Assembly: GCA_001899285.1 (NCBI GenBank)
Contig: MKWA01000009.1
Span: 26,379-90,378 of the forward strand
Length of the DNA stretch: 64,000 nt
Direction of reading: 5' to 3'
Source of the DNA: Rhizobiales bacterium 64-17
GTDB taxonomy: Bacteria > Pseudomonadota > Alphaproteobacteria > Rhizobiales > Xanthobacteraceae
The notes under the pieces were generated by a model. That model did no database searches. It was not told the origin of the DNA and saw nothing but the letters and a program-made list of their open reading frames with translations. How positions within the stretch are numbered: the stretch's first letter is position 1; each line of letters begins with the position of its first letter. Position numbers and translations under genes: made by a program. Shown piece after piece: positions 17,537-29,727 of this stretch.

Positions 17537-18268
17537 ATGCGGATACGATTGATCATCGGAGCGGTACTGCTGACGCTGACGGGGCTCACCCCGCAAGCGG
17601 CCGCTGCCGCACGGGCGCGCTATACCGCTATCCCCATCGTCCGGCCTGTGCCGCCCCCCGATGCCGATTTCGCGACGTTCCAGCAGACGCTGGCCGAGGC
17701 CGCCGCGCGCAAGGATGCCGCCGCCGTCAGCGCGCTGGTCACGGCGCAGGGCTTTTTCTGGGAGCGCGAGGTCGGCACCCTGCCGCCGGCCGCCGACACG
17801 CCGGGCTCCAGCCTGTTGCAGGAGGCGCTGGCGCTGAACGACCAAGCGAGTCACGGCTGGGCCGCGCTCGCCCGCTTCGCCGCCGATCCCGCGCCGGCCC
17901 CGGCTCCCGGCCGTGCCGGCGTCGTCTGCACGCCGGCTTACCCGGTGTTCAACGAACCGGCCTTGCGGGCGGCGATGATCGCCACCGGCAGCGACGTCTA
18001 CGACTGGGCCTATCCGGCGACCGACACCGTGCCGGTCCTGTCGCGGCCGCACGCCGATGCCAAACCTGTCGCCACGCCCGGCGCGGCGCTGGTGCATGTG
18101 CTGGCATGGGACAGGCACGGCTTCGCCGAGGTGGCGTTGCCCGACGGTCGCATCGGCTATATCGCCACCGCGCAAGTGACGGCGCTCATCAGCGATCAGC
18201 TTTGCTATATCAAGACCGATGCGGGCTGGCGCATCGGCGGTTATATCGGTGGCGGCGAAACACCTTGA
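17537..18268 (+). CDS. Secreted protein with C-terminal SH3-like domain
   Basis: 243 aa from ATG 17537. The signal peptide is MRIRLIIGAVLLTLTGLTPQAAAA. The N-terminal half is helical and Ala-rich; the C-terminal half (PVLSRPHADAKPVATPG, AEVALPDGRIGYIATAQV, LCYIKTDAGWRIGGYI) resembles a bacterial SH3 module with its GYI strand. It is probably periplasmic and could bind peptidoglycan. The specific family is not recognised. It is followed after 13 nt by the CWC gene on the same strand. Confidence 0.7.
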   Translation: MRIRLIIGAVLLTLTGLTPQAAAAARARYTAIPIVRPVPPPDADFATFQQTLAEAAARKDAAAVSALVTAQGFFWEREVGTLPPAADTPGSSLLQEALALNDQASHGWAALARFAADPAPAPAPGRAGVVCTPAYPVFNEPALRAAMIATGSDVYDWAYPATDTVPVLSRPHADAKPVATPGAALVHVLAWDRHGFAEVALPDGRIGYIATAQVTALISDQLCYIKTDAGWRIGGYIGGGETP

Positions 18269-18281
18269 TGATCAAACGCTG

Positions 18282-18488
18282 ATGTTCGAATCGAAGCACA
18301 TCGCTCCCACCGCCCGGCGCGTCACCTGCGCCGGTTGCGGCACCGTGTTCGGTTGCGGCCTCACGGGCGAATGCTGGTGCGGCAGCGAGGATTATCGCCT
18401 GCCGCTGCCCGACGACGCGGCGGAGGATTGCCTGTGCCCCGACTGCCTGCGCAAGAAAGCTCGCGTGCAACGCATTGCTGCCCGCTGA
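18282..18488 (+). CDS. Cysteine-rich CWC family protein
   Basis: 68 aa, starting at ATG 18282. The Cys pattern CAGCGTVFGCG, ECWCGSEDYRLPLP and CLCPDCLRKK is that of the cysteine-rich CWC family, a small presumed zinc-binding cytoplasmic protein of unknown role. Eight of its cysteines fall in CxxC-like pairs. It ends 3 nt before the convergent DUF1501 stop. Confidence 0.85.
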   Translation: MFESKHIAPTARRVTCAGCGTVFGCGLTGECWCGSEDYRLPLPDDAAEDCLCPDCLRKKARVQRIAAR

Positions 18489-18491
18489 AGC

Positions 18492-19735
18492 TTAAGCCAC
18501 CAGCTCCCGCATCGGCTTCACGGCGGCGCTGCCGGGAAATACGCTCGCCGCCAGCGCCGTCTCCTCGACGCGCAGATGATCGTGCAGCAGACCCTTGAGC
18601 ACCGCGCGCAGATCGGTGGTCGCCTTCAGATCGCGTTTCTCATAGAGCGCCGTTTCGCCAACTCCGGGCCAGTCGGCGATCACGCGGCCGCCGTTGAGCG
18701 CGCCACCGGCGAGCAACGCCACCGTGCCGGTGCCGTGATCGGTGCCGTCGGTGCCATTGACGCGCGCGGTGCGGCCGAATTCGGTGACGACCGCGACCGC
18801 GGTGTCCTTCCAGGCCGGTCCCATCCCGGTCTCGACGGCAGCGATTGCGCCATCAAGCGCGCCGAGCAGCGAGAACAACCGGCCCTGCGTCACGCCTTCC
18901 GCCGCATGGGTATCCCAGCCGTCGAATGCCAGCGCGCCGACGCGCGGCCCATCCGCCTGCGCCATGAATCGCGCCGCCGCGCCACTCGCTTCCGCGAAGA
19001 ACGCTGCGACCCGCGCCGCACCGCCCGGCAACGGAGCGGCTTTCTTCATGTCGCTCATCCCGTCGGCCCGCGCGATGGCGGCAAGGCCCATGCGCTCCTC
19101 CATCACCCGCGCCAGCGCGGGATCGGTGTGGCGATAAAGATCGAGCAGCCGCATCACCGTGTCGTCGGCGGCAGGCGGCAGGCGCGGCGGCGTCCATGAC
19201 AGCACCGGCGCCGCGCCGCGCACGACGAGCGGCGTCACCGGGCCGACCGCGAACGCCTGCTGCGGCTTGACGCGAATACCCTTGGCCGGCTCCAGCGCCG
19301 CCATGGCGCGGTTGAGCCAGCCGCTGTCGGTCGCGCCCGGCCTGGTGAAGCCGCTTTCCAGCACATCCTGTCCGTCGAAATGCGAGCGCTCGCGATACGG
19401 TGTCGCCACCGCATGGACGATAGCCGCCTGCTTCGCCTTGTAGAGACGATGGAGATTCGGCATCGCCGGATTGAGCGCGAACATGTCGTTGAGTGCGAGC
19501 GCCGGCGCGGTACCGTCGAGCCGCAGCGCATGATCGCCGCGCAGCCGCACCCAGTCGGGATCGCCGACCGGCGCGACGGTGGCGAGGCCGTCGAGCGCCC
19601 CGCGCAGCACGATCACAAGCATCCGCGGATCACGGCCTTCGGCGCGTGCCAATCGTGGCAGGCTCGCCCAGGCGAACAACGCACCCGAGCCGAGCAGCAG
19701 ATCGCGGCGGGTGGACAGATGACGGGTCATGACAC

Positions 19736-19739
<4 letters not shown>
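18492..19739 (-). CDS. DUF1501 domain protein with Tat signal
   Basis: 415 aa. ATG 19739 overlaps the stop of the DUF1800 gene by ATGA. The twin-arginine sequence STRRDLLLGSG followed by a hydrophobic stretch and ARAEG indicates Tat export as a folded protein. DUF1501 belongs to the sulfatase/alkaline-phosphatase superfamily. The segments VALGDWDTH-like AFDGWDTHAAEG, VVTEFGRTARVNGTDGTDHGTG and VALLAGGALNGG are the diagnostic ones and supply metal-binding Asp and His. Its substrate is unknown. DUF1501 and DUF1800 genes commonly occur as pairs. Confidence 0.85.
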
Positions 19740-21247
<1,508 letters not shown>

Positions 21248-21404
21248 GAGCGTCTCGCGTGATCGCACGGCGCGTCCGCACGATTGCTGGCGTGCCGTGT
21301 TCCATCACCGGGTGCCGCCCCCACGCGACCATCTCATCCGGTAACTCAGCCAATATTGCGGCCCGGACCTGAACCGCGCGTGACTGCGCCGGTCAGACAG
21401 CATG

Positions 21405-21420
21405 GTTACCGAAAAGTAAC
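21405..21420. promoter_or_regulatory. Inverted repeat GTTAC-N6-GTAAC before the second GT87 gene
   Basis: GTTAC (21405-21409) and GTAAC (21416-21420) form a perfect 5-bp inverted repeat 24 nt before the proposed GTG start. It could be an operator or a chance palindrome. No regulator gene is adjacent. Confidence 0.25.
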
Positions 21421-21443
21421 GGCACCGGCCGCAGGCTCGGCCA

Positions 21444-22697
21444 GTGATTCCCGCCGGCACTCTCAGCGTTCGCCCCGGTTCCATCGCCTCGCCGCCTGCG
21501 GCGAGCGACCGCGACGTGCTGCGCGCGTTGTTCTGGCTCGGCTTATTCTTCCTCGCTGCGGCGGCCATCGCCTATGGCGCGACGGCGCAGGACGGCATCG
21601 CAATCCCGCGCGACGGGGCCGGGCTGGTGGTCGGCCGCGATTTCCTGAACGTCTGGATGTACGGCCGCGCCGCCGCGCTGCCCGATCCCGGTCACTGGTA
21701 CGACATCGCCTCCTATCAGAACGCGCTGACCGCACTGCTCGGTTCCGGCTATCCGGGACAAAGCTGGGCCGCGCCGCCGAGCCTGATGCTGATCGCCGCG
21801 CCATTCGGGCAGATGCCATATCTCGCCGCGCTCGCCTGCTGGACATTGATCGGTTTCGTCTGCTTCGCGGGCACGTTGCATCGCGCCGGCTTCGACACGA
21901 CCAGCCTCGTCGCGCTGCTGGCATCGCCCGCCGCCGCGTTCTGCGTCATTTCCGGGCAGAGCGCGTTGATCACCGCGGCGATGCTGATCGTCATCCTGAC
22001 ACAGCTCGACCGCCGGCCGCTTCTCGTCGGCATCTTGATCGGCTGCCTGACGCTGAAGCCACAACTCGTCGTGTTGTTTCCGGTAATGCTCGCCGCCAGC
22101 GGCCGCTGGCGTGTGTTCGCCATCGCCGCCGTCACGGCACTCGCGATCGCCGGCATCACCGCCGCGCTGTTCGGCACGCAGGTCTGGATCGACTTCATCG
22201 AACGCGGCCTGCCGACCCAGTGGGTCGTGCTGCAGACCGCGGATCACGTCGCGGCGCCGTTCTATCCCTCACTCTATGTCAATCTGCGCGGGTTCGGCCT
22301 TGCCGCACCTGCCGCGCTGACCATTCAGGCGATGGCGGGTCTCGCCGCCGCCATGCTTGTGTGGCGCGTGTTCCGCGGGCATCGCGATGCCGATCCGCGC
22401 ATTCTCGCTGCGCTGTTCCTCGCGGCGTCCGCCACGGCGGTGCCGGCACTGGCATCGTCCGACACGCTCACCGTGACCGTCGCCGCCCTTGCGCTGCTGC
22501 GCGGCGGGCTGCTCGACAATACCGGCCGGCTGCTGACGCAACTGCTCTACTGGCAGCCGCTCTTACAAATCGGCCTTGGCCAAATCCATGTCCCCGGCCC
22601 CGGTCTCGTCGCACCGGCGTTCGCGCTCTATCTCGCCGCCCGGCTCCGGCCGCAGGGCAGGCTTGAGCAGGGCAGCTCTGCGTTGCAACCGGTGTAA
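21444..22697 (+). CDS. GT87 (DUF2029) family polytopic membrane protein, second copy
   Basis: 417 aa if started at GTG 21444; no good Shine-Dalgarno is visible, so the start is uncertain. About ten hydrophobic segments are present. The luminal-loop signature DFLNVWMYGRAAALPDPGHW followed by SWAAPPSLMLIAAPFG parallels DFSNVY...FYGWHYPPFF in the gene at 9338. Members transfer mannose or similar sugars from a polyprenyl carrier, or have unknown substrates outside Actinobacteria. The two copies have the same length but clearly diverged sequence, suggesting distinct acceptors. It follows the divergent DUF1800-DUF1501 operon. Confidence 0.72.
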   Translation: MIPAGTLSVRPGSIASPPAASDRDVLRALFWLGLFFLAAAAIAYGATAQDGIAIPRDGAGLVVGRDFLNVWMYGRAAALPDPGHWYDIASYQNALTALLGSGYPGQSWAAPPSLMLIAAPFGQMPYLAALACWTLIGFVCFAGTLHRAGFDTTSLVALLASPAAAFCVISGQSALITAAMLIVILTQLDRRPLLVGILIGCLTLKPQLVVLFPVMLAASGRWRVFAIAAVTALAIAGITAALFGTQVWIDFIERGLPTQWVVLQTADHVAAPFYPSLYVNLRGFGLAAPAALTIQAMAGLAAAMLVWRVFRGHRDADPRILAALFLAASATAVPALASSDTLTVTVAALALLRGGLLDNTGRLLTQLLYWQPLLQIGLGQIHVPGPGLVAPAFALYLAARLRPQGRLEQGSSALQPV

Positions 22698-22822
22698 ATC
22701 GCTTCGTCCGCCATGCTGCGGACACGAAGCGCCGCTACGAATCCGCCATACTCTTTGACAGCACGGTCTGACCGCAAGCGGATGAACCGCCGGCGGGCGG
22801 GCGCGTGCCTTTGTGTGCCACC

Positions 22823-24673
<1,851 letters not shown>

Positions 24674-24719
24674 TGCTTCAAGCAAGGGGCATTCCCTGAG
24701 CTTGCCCTTGCTCTCACTG

Positions 24720-24812
24720 CGTCATGGCCGGGCTTGTCCCGGCCATCCGCGTCTTTGGCGCTACGCAAAGGGAAGCAAGACGTGGATGCCCTCAACAAGT
24801 GCGGGCATGACG
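24720..24812. repeat. Intergenic palindromic repeat, family C (copy 1)
   Basis: GTCATGGCCGGGCTTGTCCC and GGCCATCCGCGTCTT at the left pair loosely with GACGTGGATGCC and GTGCGGGCATGAC at the right. A related copy is at 34530-34650. The common core is GTCATGGCCG, then CGGCCATCC.CGTCTT. It occupies most of the 262-nt gap between the ABC exporter and YeeE/YedE genes; the rest holds an AT/CT-rich stretch. Confidence 0.55.
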
Positions 24813-24924
24813 ACGGAGGGACCATCTAAACCGCCTCGCCCGTAATGAGGCGGGACAAATTTTCCCCTCCCTCTCCCTCCCGCAACCGAAACATTCTCCC
24901 GCCGCTCACGGCCGGAGGAGATTC

Positions 24925-24939
24925 ATGCAATCGGAGTGA
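24925..24939 (+). other. Possible four-codon leader ORF before the YeeE/YedE gene
   Basis: GGAGGAG lies 5 nt ahead of an ATG at 24925 that reads only MQSE before TGA 24937-24939. The TGA overlaps GTG 24936, the upstream-most start of the transporter. The strong Shine-Dalgarno therefore serves a tiny ORF and could couple or attenuate translation of the next gene. Confidence 0.3.
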
Positions 24940-26060
24940 AATATTCCAGAAACGGTTGCGCCGCTGGCACAGATGCTCCAGATGAAAGCCCAAAATCACT
25001 GGGGCCGACCGTTTTGTTCTCCGAAAACATCGTTCTGATCGCCGGCTTCGCCATCGGCCTCGTCTATGGCGCGGTCGGCCTCGTCAGCGGCTTTTGCCTG
25101 CTGACCAGCCTGCGCCAATGGCTCAACGAGAACAGCGGCGTGCGCATCCGCAGCTATGCACTGGCGATGGCCACGGCGATGATCGGCGCGCAGGTACTGG
25201 CCGCTGCCGGCATGGTCGATCTCGGCCAGTCGATCTATCTGCAGGCAGCGTTCTCGGCGCCGCTGATGTTCGCCGGTGGGCTCGTGTTCGGCTACGGCAT
25301 GGTGTTGGCGAACGGCTGCGGCTCGCGCGCCAGCGTGCTGCTCGGCAAGGGCAATCTCCGTTCCTTCGTCGTCGTCGTCACCCTCGGCATCACCGCGCAG
25401 ATGACCTTGCGCGGGCTGATCGGCCCGCTGCGCGCCACCGCCGCGCAGGCCAGCACTGTAACCCCGCCGGTCAATTCGCTGCCTGGCCTCATTGGTCTTG
25501 CGCTTGACGCCACCACGGCGCGCCTCGTCGCCACGGCGCTCATCGCCGGCGCGCTGATCGTCTTCGCGTTCGCGCATGAACCGCTGCGCCGCGCGACGGT
25601 GCAATGGATCTCCGGCATCGCCATCGGCCTGCTGATCGTCGCTGGCTGGTACACGACCGGGCATCTCGGCGGCGAATCCTTCGATCCCGTGCCGGTCACG
25701 TCGCTGACCTTCATCGCGCCGATCGCCGACAGCGTGCAGTACATCATGCTGTCCACAGGCATGGCGCTGAACTTCGGCATCGTCACGGTGTTCGGCGTCC
25801 TGCTCGGTTCGTTCCTCACCGCCGTCACGACCGGACGCTTCGAGCTGGAAGCCTATCGCTCGCCGCGCCACATGCTGCGCTCCATGAGTGGCGCGGCGAT
25901 GATGGGCGTCGGCGGCGCCTGCGCACTCGGCTGCTCGATCGGCCAGGGCCTCACCGGCCTGTCGACGCTGGCGTTCGCCTCGATGATCGCGCTCGCTGGC
26001 ATCGTGCTTGGCATCACCGCCGGCCTGCGCGGCCCGCTCAAGGCCCCGCCGATCGCCTGA
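24936..26060 (+). CDS. YeeE/YedE family (thiosulfate-type) membrane transporter
   Basis: Up to 374 aa from GTG 24936; a TTG at 25014 is also possible since the family usually starts at the first helix. About nine helices are present. Diagnostic repeats are ANGCGSRASVLLGKGN (Cys128) and ALGCSIGQGLTGLSTLA (near residue 325), with conserved Cys residues that bind thiosulfate in characterised YeeE proteins. It should import a sulfur compound across the inner membrane. It stands alone without a TusA/YeeD partner. The start is odd; see the leader ORF. Confidence 0.82.
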   Translation: MKYSRNGCAAGTDAPDESPKSLGPTVLFSENIVLIAGFAIGLVYGAVGLVSGFCLLTSLRQWLNENSGVRIRSYALAMATAMIGAQVLAAAGMVDLGQSIYLQAAFSAPLMFAGGLVFGYGMVLANGCGSRASVLLGKGNLRSFVVVVTLGITAQMTLRGLIGPLRATAAQASTVTPPVNSLPGLIGLALDATTARLVATALIAGALIVFAFAHEPLRRATVQWISGIAIGLLIVAGWYTTGHLGGESFDPVPVTSLTFIAPIADSVQYIMLSTGMALNFGIVTVFGVLLGSFLTAVTTGRFELEAYRSPRHMLRSMSGAAMMGVGGACALGCSIGQGLTGLSTLAFASMIALAGIVLGITAGLRGPLKAPPIA

Positions 26061-26124
26061 CGGGAGACAGCCGGCAATGCCGCCGCGAATGCCGCGGCGG
26101 CACAGCCGTTCATCTCCAGCGTGA

Positions 26125-26904
26125 TCACATCGACGGCATGATGGCGATATCCGTCACCGTGCCGCTGACGCCGGAAATCTTCGCTGCCTCCGTAGCCTTG
26201 CCGCTCGCAAGATCGACGCTGTAAAGCGTATCGCCCGCCATCAGCCATGCTTCATTCTTGCCGTTACCATCGGACCAGATGTCAAAGGCGACGGTATCGG
26301 CCTTGATCCCGAGCTTGCCGACGGCGCCGAGCACACCGTCATTCGGCGGTGCCTGTTTGATGAGACCGCCGATCGTGGCATCGATGTTGAACAGCGCCGT
26401 TTCCTTCGTGCCCTTGACCGAATTGGTGTAAGCGCCCGCGACGATATTGGGCTTCTCGCCCTTGTGCATGTCGCTATCGGCATATTTGTGATTGCCGTCC
26501 TTGACCACCTTCCCGTCATCGACGTTCGCGCGAAGATTGGTTCCGTCGGCAGCCATCACGCGAAGACGATCCGCCACCGGATTGAAGTCGATCGTAATAG
26601 GCTGTCCTTTGGCGGCCATGGTTTCGAGCTTTGACTTCTGCGTCGCCTTGCCATCCGCAGCGATGACAACCACGGTTCCATCCTCAACAACACCGTAGAG
26701 CATGCCGTCGGCCGGCCGCACGTCGATGCCGACCAGCGCACCGCTGATGCCGGTCACCGTCATGCTTTTCGTCGCTTTCTTCTGCGCCGTATCGACGATC
26801 GCGATCGTCTTGCCGCCGATCAGCGCCGCCACTTGCGCGGCCTGCGCCGACAACGTGAAGCCGAATACCGCTGCGGTGGCCAGCAATGTTGCGCGCAATG
26901 TCAT
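26125..26904 (-). CDS. DUF4394 domain secreted protein
   Basis: 259 aa. ATG 26904 follows AGGGAG at 7 nt. The signal peptide is MTLRATLLATAAVFGFTLSAQA. The mature chain is built of repeated beta-hairpins (GGKTIAIVDTAQ, GIDVRPADGMLYGVVEDG, TIDFNPVADRLRVMAADG, ALFNIDATIGGL, WLMAGDTLYSVDLASG), the DUF4394 propeller-like pattern. Family members are secreted and uncharacterised. A perfect GATCCG-GGTT-CGGATC palindrome lies at 26926-26941 in its 5' region and may be regulatory. Confidence 0.85.
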   Translation of the reverse strand: MTLRATLLATAAVFGFTLSAQAAQVAALIGGKTIAIVDTAQKKATKSMTVTGISGALVGIDVRPADGMLYGVVEDGTVVVIAADGKATQKSKLETMAAKGQPITIDFNPVADRLRVMAADGTNLRANVDDGKVVKDGNHKYADSDMHKGEKPNIVAGAYTNSVKGTKETALFNIDATIGGLIKQAPPNDGVLGAVGKLGIKADTVAFDIWSDGNGKNEAWLMAGDTLYSVDLASGKATEAAKISGVSGTVTDIAIMPSM

Positions 26905-26925
26905 GGTGTCGCTCCCTGTTGAACG

Positions 26926-26941
26926 ATCCGGGTTCGGATCA
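26926..26941. promoter_or_regulatory. Palindrome GATCCG-GGTT-CGGATC upstream of DUF4394
   Basis: A perfect 6-bp inverted repeat with a 4-nt spacer, 21 nt before the DUF4394 start codon. It may be an operator or an mRNA hairpin near the ribosome-binding site. No matching regulator was identified. Confidence 0.3.
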
Positions 26942-27079
26942 CGGGAGGGATACGAGGCGCGACTGGATGGCGGATGCGCGCCTGAGGCGCCACGTCGCAG
27001 GCCGCGACGGCGCAAAATGCCGCACCGGCATCACGCACGCGTGATGCCGGCCGGAACGGATCGCAATGCTCTTTGCTAT

Positions 27080-28069
27080 TTATTGCGCACTGATGCCGGC
27101 ACGGCGCGCGACATCGGTCCAGCGCGCGACCTCCGCCTTGAAGAACGCATCGAACGCTTCGGGACTGCTTGACGTCGGCTCGACGCCAACCGCAGCGATG
27201 CGTTGGCGGGTGTCCGGCTGCTGCATCGCCTCGACGATCGCCTTGTTCAGGGTGGCGATCACCTCTTTCGGCGTGCCGGTGCGCACCAGAACACCCTGCC
27301 AGGCTTGCACGTCGAGGTCGCCGCCCAGACTCATTTCACCGATCGCCGGAACATCCGGCAGCACCGGCTCGCGCTTGCGGCTCATCGCCGCGAGCGCGCG
27401 CAGTTTGCCTTGTCCGACCAGCTCGCGCAGCGTGGTGGTCGGCGTATCGAACAGCAGTTGCACCTGTTCCGCCACCAGCGCCTGCATCGCCGGCGCCGCG
27501 CCGCGGAACGGCACATGGATCAGCTTGATCCCGGTCTGCCGCGCGAATAATTCCGCCGCCATGTGACCGGCCGAACCGGCGCCCGCCGAGGCAAAGGTGA
27601 TGGTGTCGGGCGCGGCTTTCGCCGCCGCGATCACATCGGCGACGCTCATGAAACGGGAGTGACCGGTGGTGACGATGAACAACGGCACCGTCGCGATCTG
27701 CGCCACCGCGGTGAGGTCGCGCGTCGGATCATAGGACAGCTTCGCCAGCGCTGGCGCGACTGCGGCGGAGAACGTGCCGATCAGCATCGTATAGCCGTCA
27801 GCCGGCGCGGCCATGGTCGCATTGCCGGCGATGCTGCCGCTGCCGCCCGGTTTGTTTTCGATGACCACCTGTTGGCCGAGGATCGGCCCCATGCCATTGG
27901 CGAGCACGCGCACCACGGAATCGACCGTGCCGCCGGCGGCGAAGCCGGCCAGCATCCGCAACGGCCGGTCCGGAAACGCGGCGCGCGCATGGCGCGGAAA
28001 CATCATGGCGCCGCCGGCCGCGGCGGCCGAGACGATCAAACTGCGGCGCGAGATCAGATGCGAGGACAC
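27080..28069 (-). CDS. Bug family (TctC-like) tripartite tricarboxylate receptor
   Basis: 329 aa from GTG 28069, which has GGAG 8 nt upstream; ATG 28090 is an alternative. A twin-arginine-like leader SSHLISRRSLIVSAAAAGG precedes ARAAFPDRPLRMLAGFAAGG, the standard first strand of Bug receptors (PxRP...GGxxD). Later VIENKPGGSGSIAGN and the FRGAAPAMQALVAEQVQLLF segments match TctC. It should bind a carboxylate or similar solute in the periplasm for a TTT transporter. No TctA or TctB gene is in the window, so it is an orphan receptor, as is common for this family. Confidence 0.86.
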   Translation of the reverse strand: MSSHLISRRSLIVSAAAAGGAMMFPRHARAAFPDRPLRMLAGFAAGGTVDSVVRVLANGMGPILGQQVVIENKPGGSGSIAGNATMAAPADGYTMLIGTFSAAVAPALAKLSYDPTRDLTAVAQIATVPLFIVTTGHSRFMSVADVIAAAKAAPDTITFASAGAGSAGHMAAELFARQTGIKLIHVPFRGAAPAMQALVAEQVQLLFDTPTTTLRELVGQGKLRALAAMSRKREPVLPDVPAIGEMSLGGDLDVQAWQGVLVRTGTPKEVIATLNKAIVEAMQQPDTRQRIAAVGVEPTSSSPEAFDAFFKAEVARWTDVARRAGISAQ

Positions 28070-28246
28070 GGGGATCACTCCGGCGCACATGGTGGCGGTG
28101 CCGGAAGTCCATCATCGGCACGACGGGCGGTCAATCGCGACCCGCGCGGACCGTCCCTGCATTTCTGCGGCGCGCCCCGGTGCAGCCCCTTGTTGCGGCA
28201 CGAACGTCATGCACAATCGCTACGACAATCAAACCGGACCATCGAC

Positions 28247-28990
28247 ATGCGCTTGCATCAGCGTCTCGCCGTCATCACCGCCCTCGTCTGGAGCGCCGTC
28301 ACCATGGCTGTCCCGGCGTCGGCCGAGGCGCTGCGTGTCGCGCACGACCAGCGGTTTCCGCCGTTCGCGCAGGCTGAGAACGGCCAGTCCACCGGCCTCG
28401 CGGTCGACCTGCTGCGCGCCGCCGCGAAACATGCCGGCATTGACATCGCTTTCGTGCCAGTGCCGTTCCAGGAGATCCAGACAACGCTGACCGACGGCCG
28501 CGCCGACGCTATTTTCCCGCTCGCCATCACGCCGGAGCGGCGGCAAACGCTGGATTTCAGCGCACCGCTGCTGCCGACCGGCGGCGCACTGTTCGTGCGC
28601 GCGCCGGAGAAGACGCCAACGTCGCTCGCGGCAATCGCCGGCAAGACAGTGACGACGCCGCGCACCGGACCGCTCGCCGCCTATCTGCAGAAGAACGCGC
28701 CGGACGCGAAGCTGATCGTCACCGCCAATTACGACGAAAGCCTCGCGCAACTCGTCTCCGGCCAGGCCGACGTGGCGGCGCTGAATTTCCAGACCGGCGC
28801 GCAACTCGCGGCGCGGCTGCATCCCGGCAGGATCACGCCGCCGGACAGATTGTTCTGGGAGCTGCCGTTCGCCGTCGCCGTGCCGAAGGGCAAATCCGCC
28901 GACGCGCTACGCAAGCTCGATGCCGGCATCGCCGCGATCCGCGCCGACGGCACGTTCGAGCGCATCAACACCGATTTCCTGAAACGCTGA
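28247..28990 (+). CDS. Periplasmic solute-binding protein (SBP_bac_3 family)
   Basis: 247 aa from ATG 28247. Signal peptide MRLHQRLAVITALVWSAVTM to ASAEA. The mature chain ALRVAHDQRFPPFAQAENGQ and GLAVDLLRAAAKHAG is the amino-acid-binding lobe 1. The segment TDGRADAIFPLAITPERR, with its conserved Arg, matches amino-acid ligand binding. It resembles polar amino acid or other solute receptors. No permease genes are adjacent, so it is an orphan or a signalling receptor. Confidence 0.84.
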   Translation: MRLHQRLAVITALVWSAVTMAVPASAEALRVAHDQRFPPFAQAENGQSTGLAVDLLRAAAKHAGIDIAFVPVPFQEIQTTLTDGRADAIFPLAITPERRQTLDFSAPLLPTGGALFVRAPEKTPTSLAAIAGKTVTTPRTGPLAAYLQKNAPDAKLIVTANYDESLAQLVSGQADVAALNFQTGAQLAARLHPGRITPPDRLFWELPFAVAVPKGKSADALRKLDAGIAAIRADGTFERINTDFLKR

Positions 28991-29044
28991 GGCCGCGCCG
29001 GCTCCGCCGCAATCTTGCCGGGTTACGGGCGTCCCGTTTCCGGC

Positions 29045-29722
29045 ATGATCGCGACATTCGTGATCCGCACATTTATCTGGATCGGCTGCATCGCGGCGCT
29101 GCTGTTCGTGCCCGCCGGGACCTGGCGCTGGCCGGCGGCCTGGGTGCTGCTCGCGCTGATGCTGGTGTTCAGCTTCGGCTTCGGCGCGATCCTGCTGAAG
29201 CACGATCCGGCTTTGCTCAACGAGCGGATGAAATCGATCATCCAGCCGGAGCAGAAGCGATGGGACAAGATTTTGCTGCTGATCACATTCCCGCTGCTGA
29301 TCGTCTGGATCGTCGTCATTGCGCTCGACGCCGCGCGCTATCACCTCTCCGCCATGCCGCTGATCTGGCAGATCGCCGGCGCGCTCTGCGTTGCCATCGC
29401 CAACGGCGTCGGCTTTCTGGTTATGCTGCAGAACTCGTATGCCGCGCCGGTGGTGAAAATCCAGAAGGAGCGCGGCCAGCGCGCCGTGGATACCGGCCTT
29501 TACGCGCATGTGCGGCATCCGATGTATGCCGGCGCGCTGCTGTTCTTCATCGGCCTGCCGCTGCTGCTCGGCTCCTGGTACGGCCTGCTGTTCTTCCCGG
29601 TGTTCACCGGTCTGTTCGCGATCCGCGCGGTGCTGGAGGAGCGCACGCTGATCCGTGAACTCGACGGCTATGCCGACTACGCCACACGCGTGCGCTATCG
29701 CCTCATTCCCGGCGTCTGGTAA
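29045..29722 (+). CDS. Isoprenylcysteine carboxyl methyltransferase-like membrane protein
   Basis: 225 aa from ATG 29045, with five to six hydrophobic segments. The C-terminal motif DTGLYAHVRHPMYAGALLFFIG followed by EERTLIRELDGYADYATRVRYRLIPGVW is the catalytic signature of the ICMT/PEMT family (RHPxY and a late ExxL..Y..Y). The enzyme uses S-adenosylmethionine at the membrane. Bacterial acceptors are mostly unknown, and no prenylated substrate is evident. It converges on the next gene with 5 nt between stops. Confidence 0.84.
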   Translation: MIATFVIRTFIWIGCIAALLFVPAGTWRWPAAWVLLALMLVFSFGFGAILLKHDPALLNERMKSIIQPEQKRWDKILLLITFPLLIVWIVVIALDAARYHLSAMPLIWQIAGALCVAIANGVGFLVMLQNSYAAPVVKIQKERGQRAVDTGLYAHVRHPMYAGALLFFIGLPLLLGSWYGLLFFPVFTGLFAIRAVLEERTLIRELDGYADYATRVRYRLIPGVW

Positions 29723-29727
29723 TCGGA

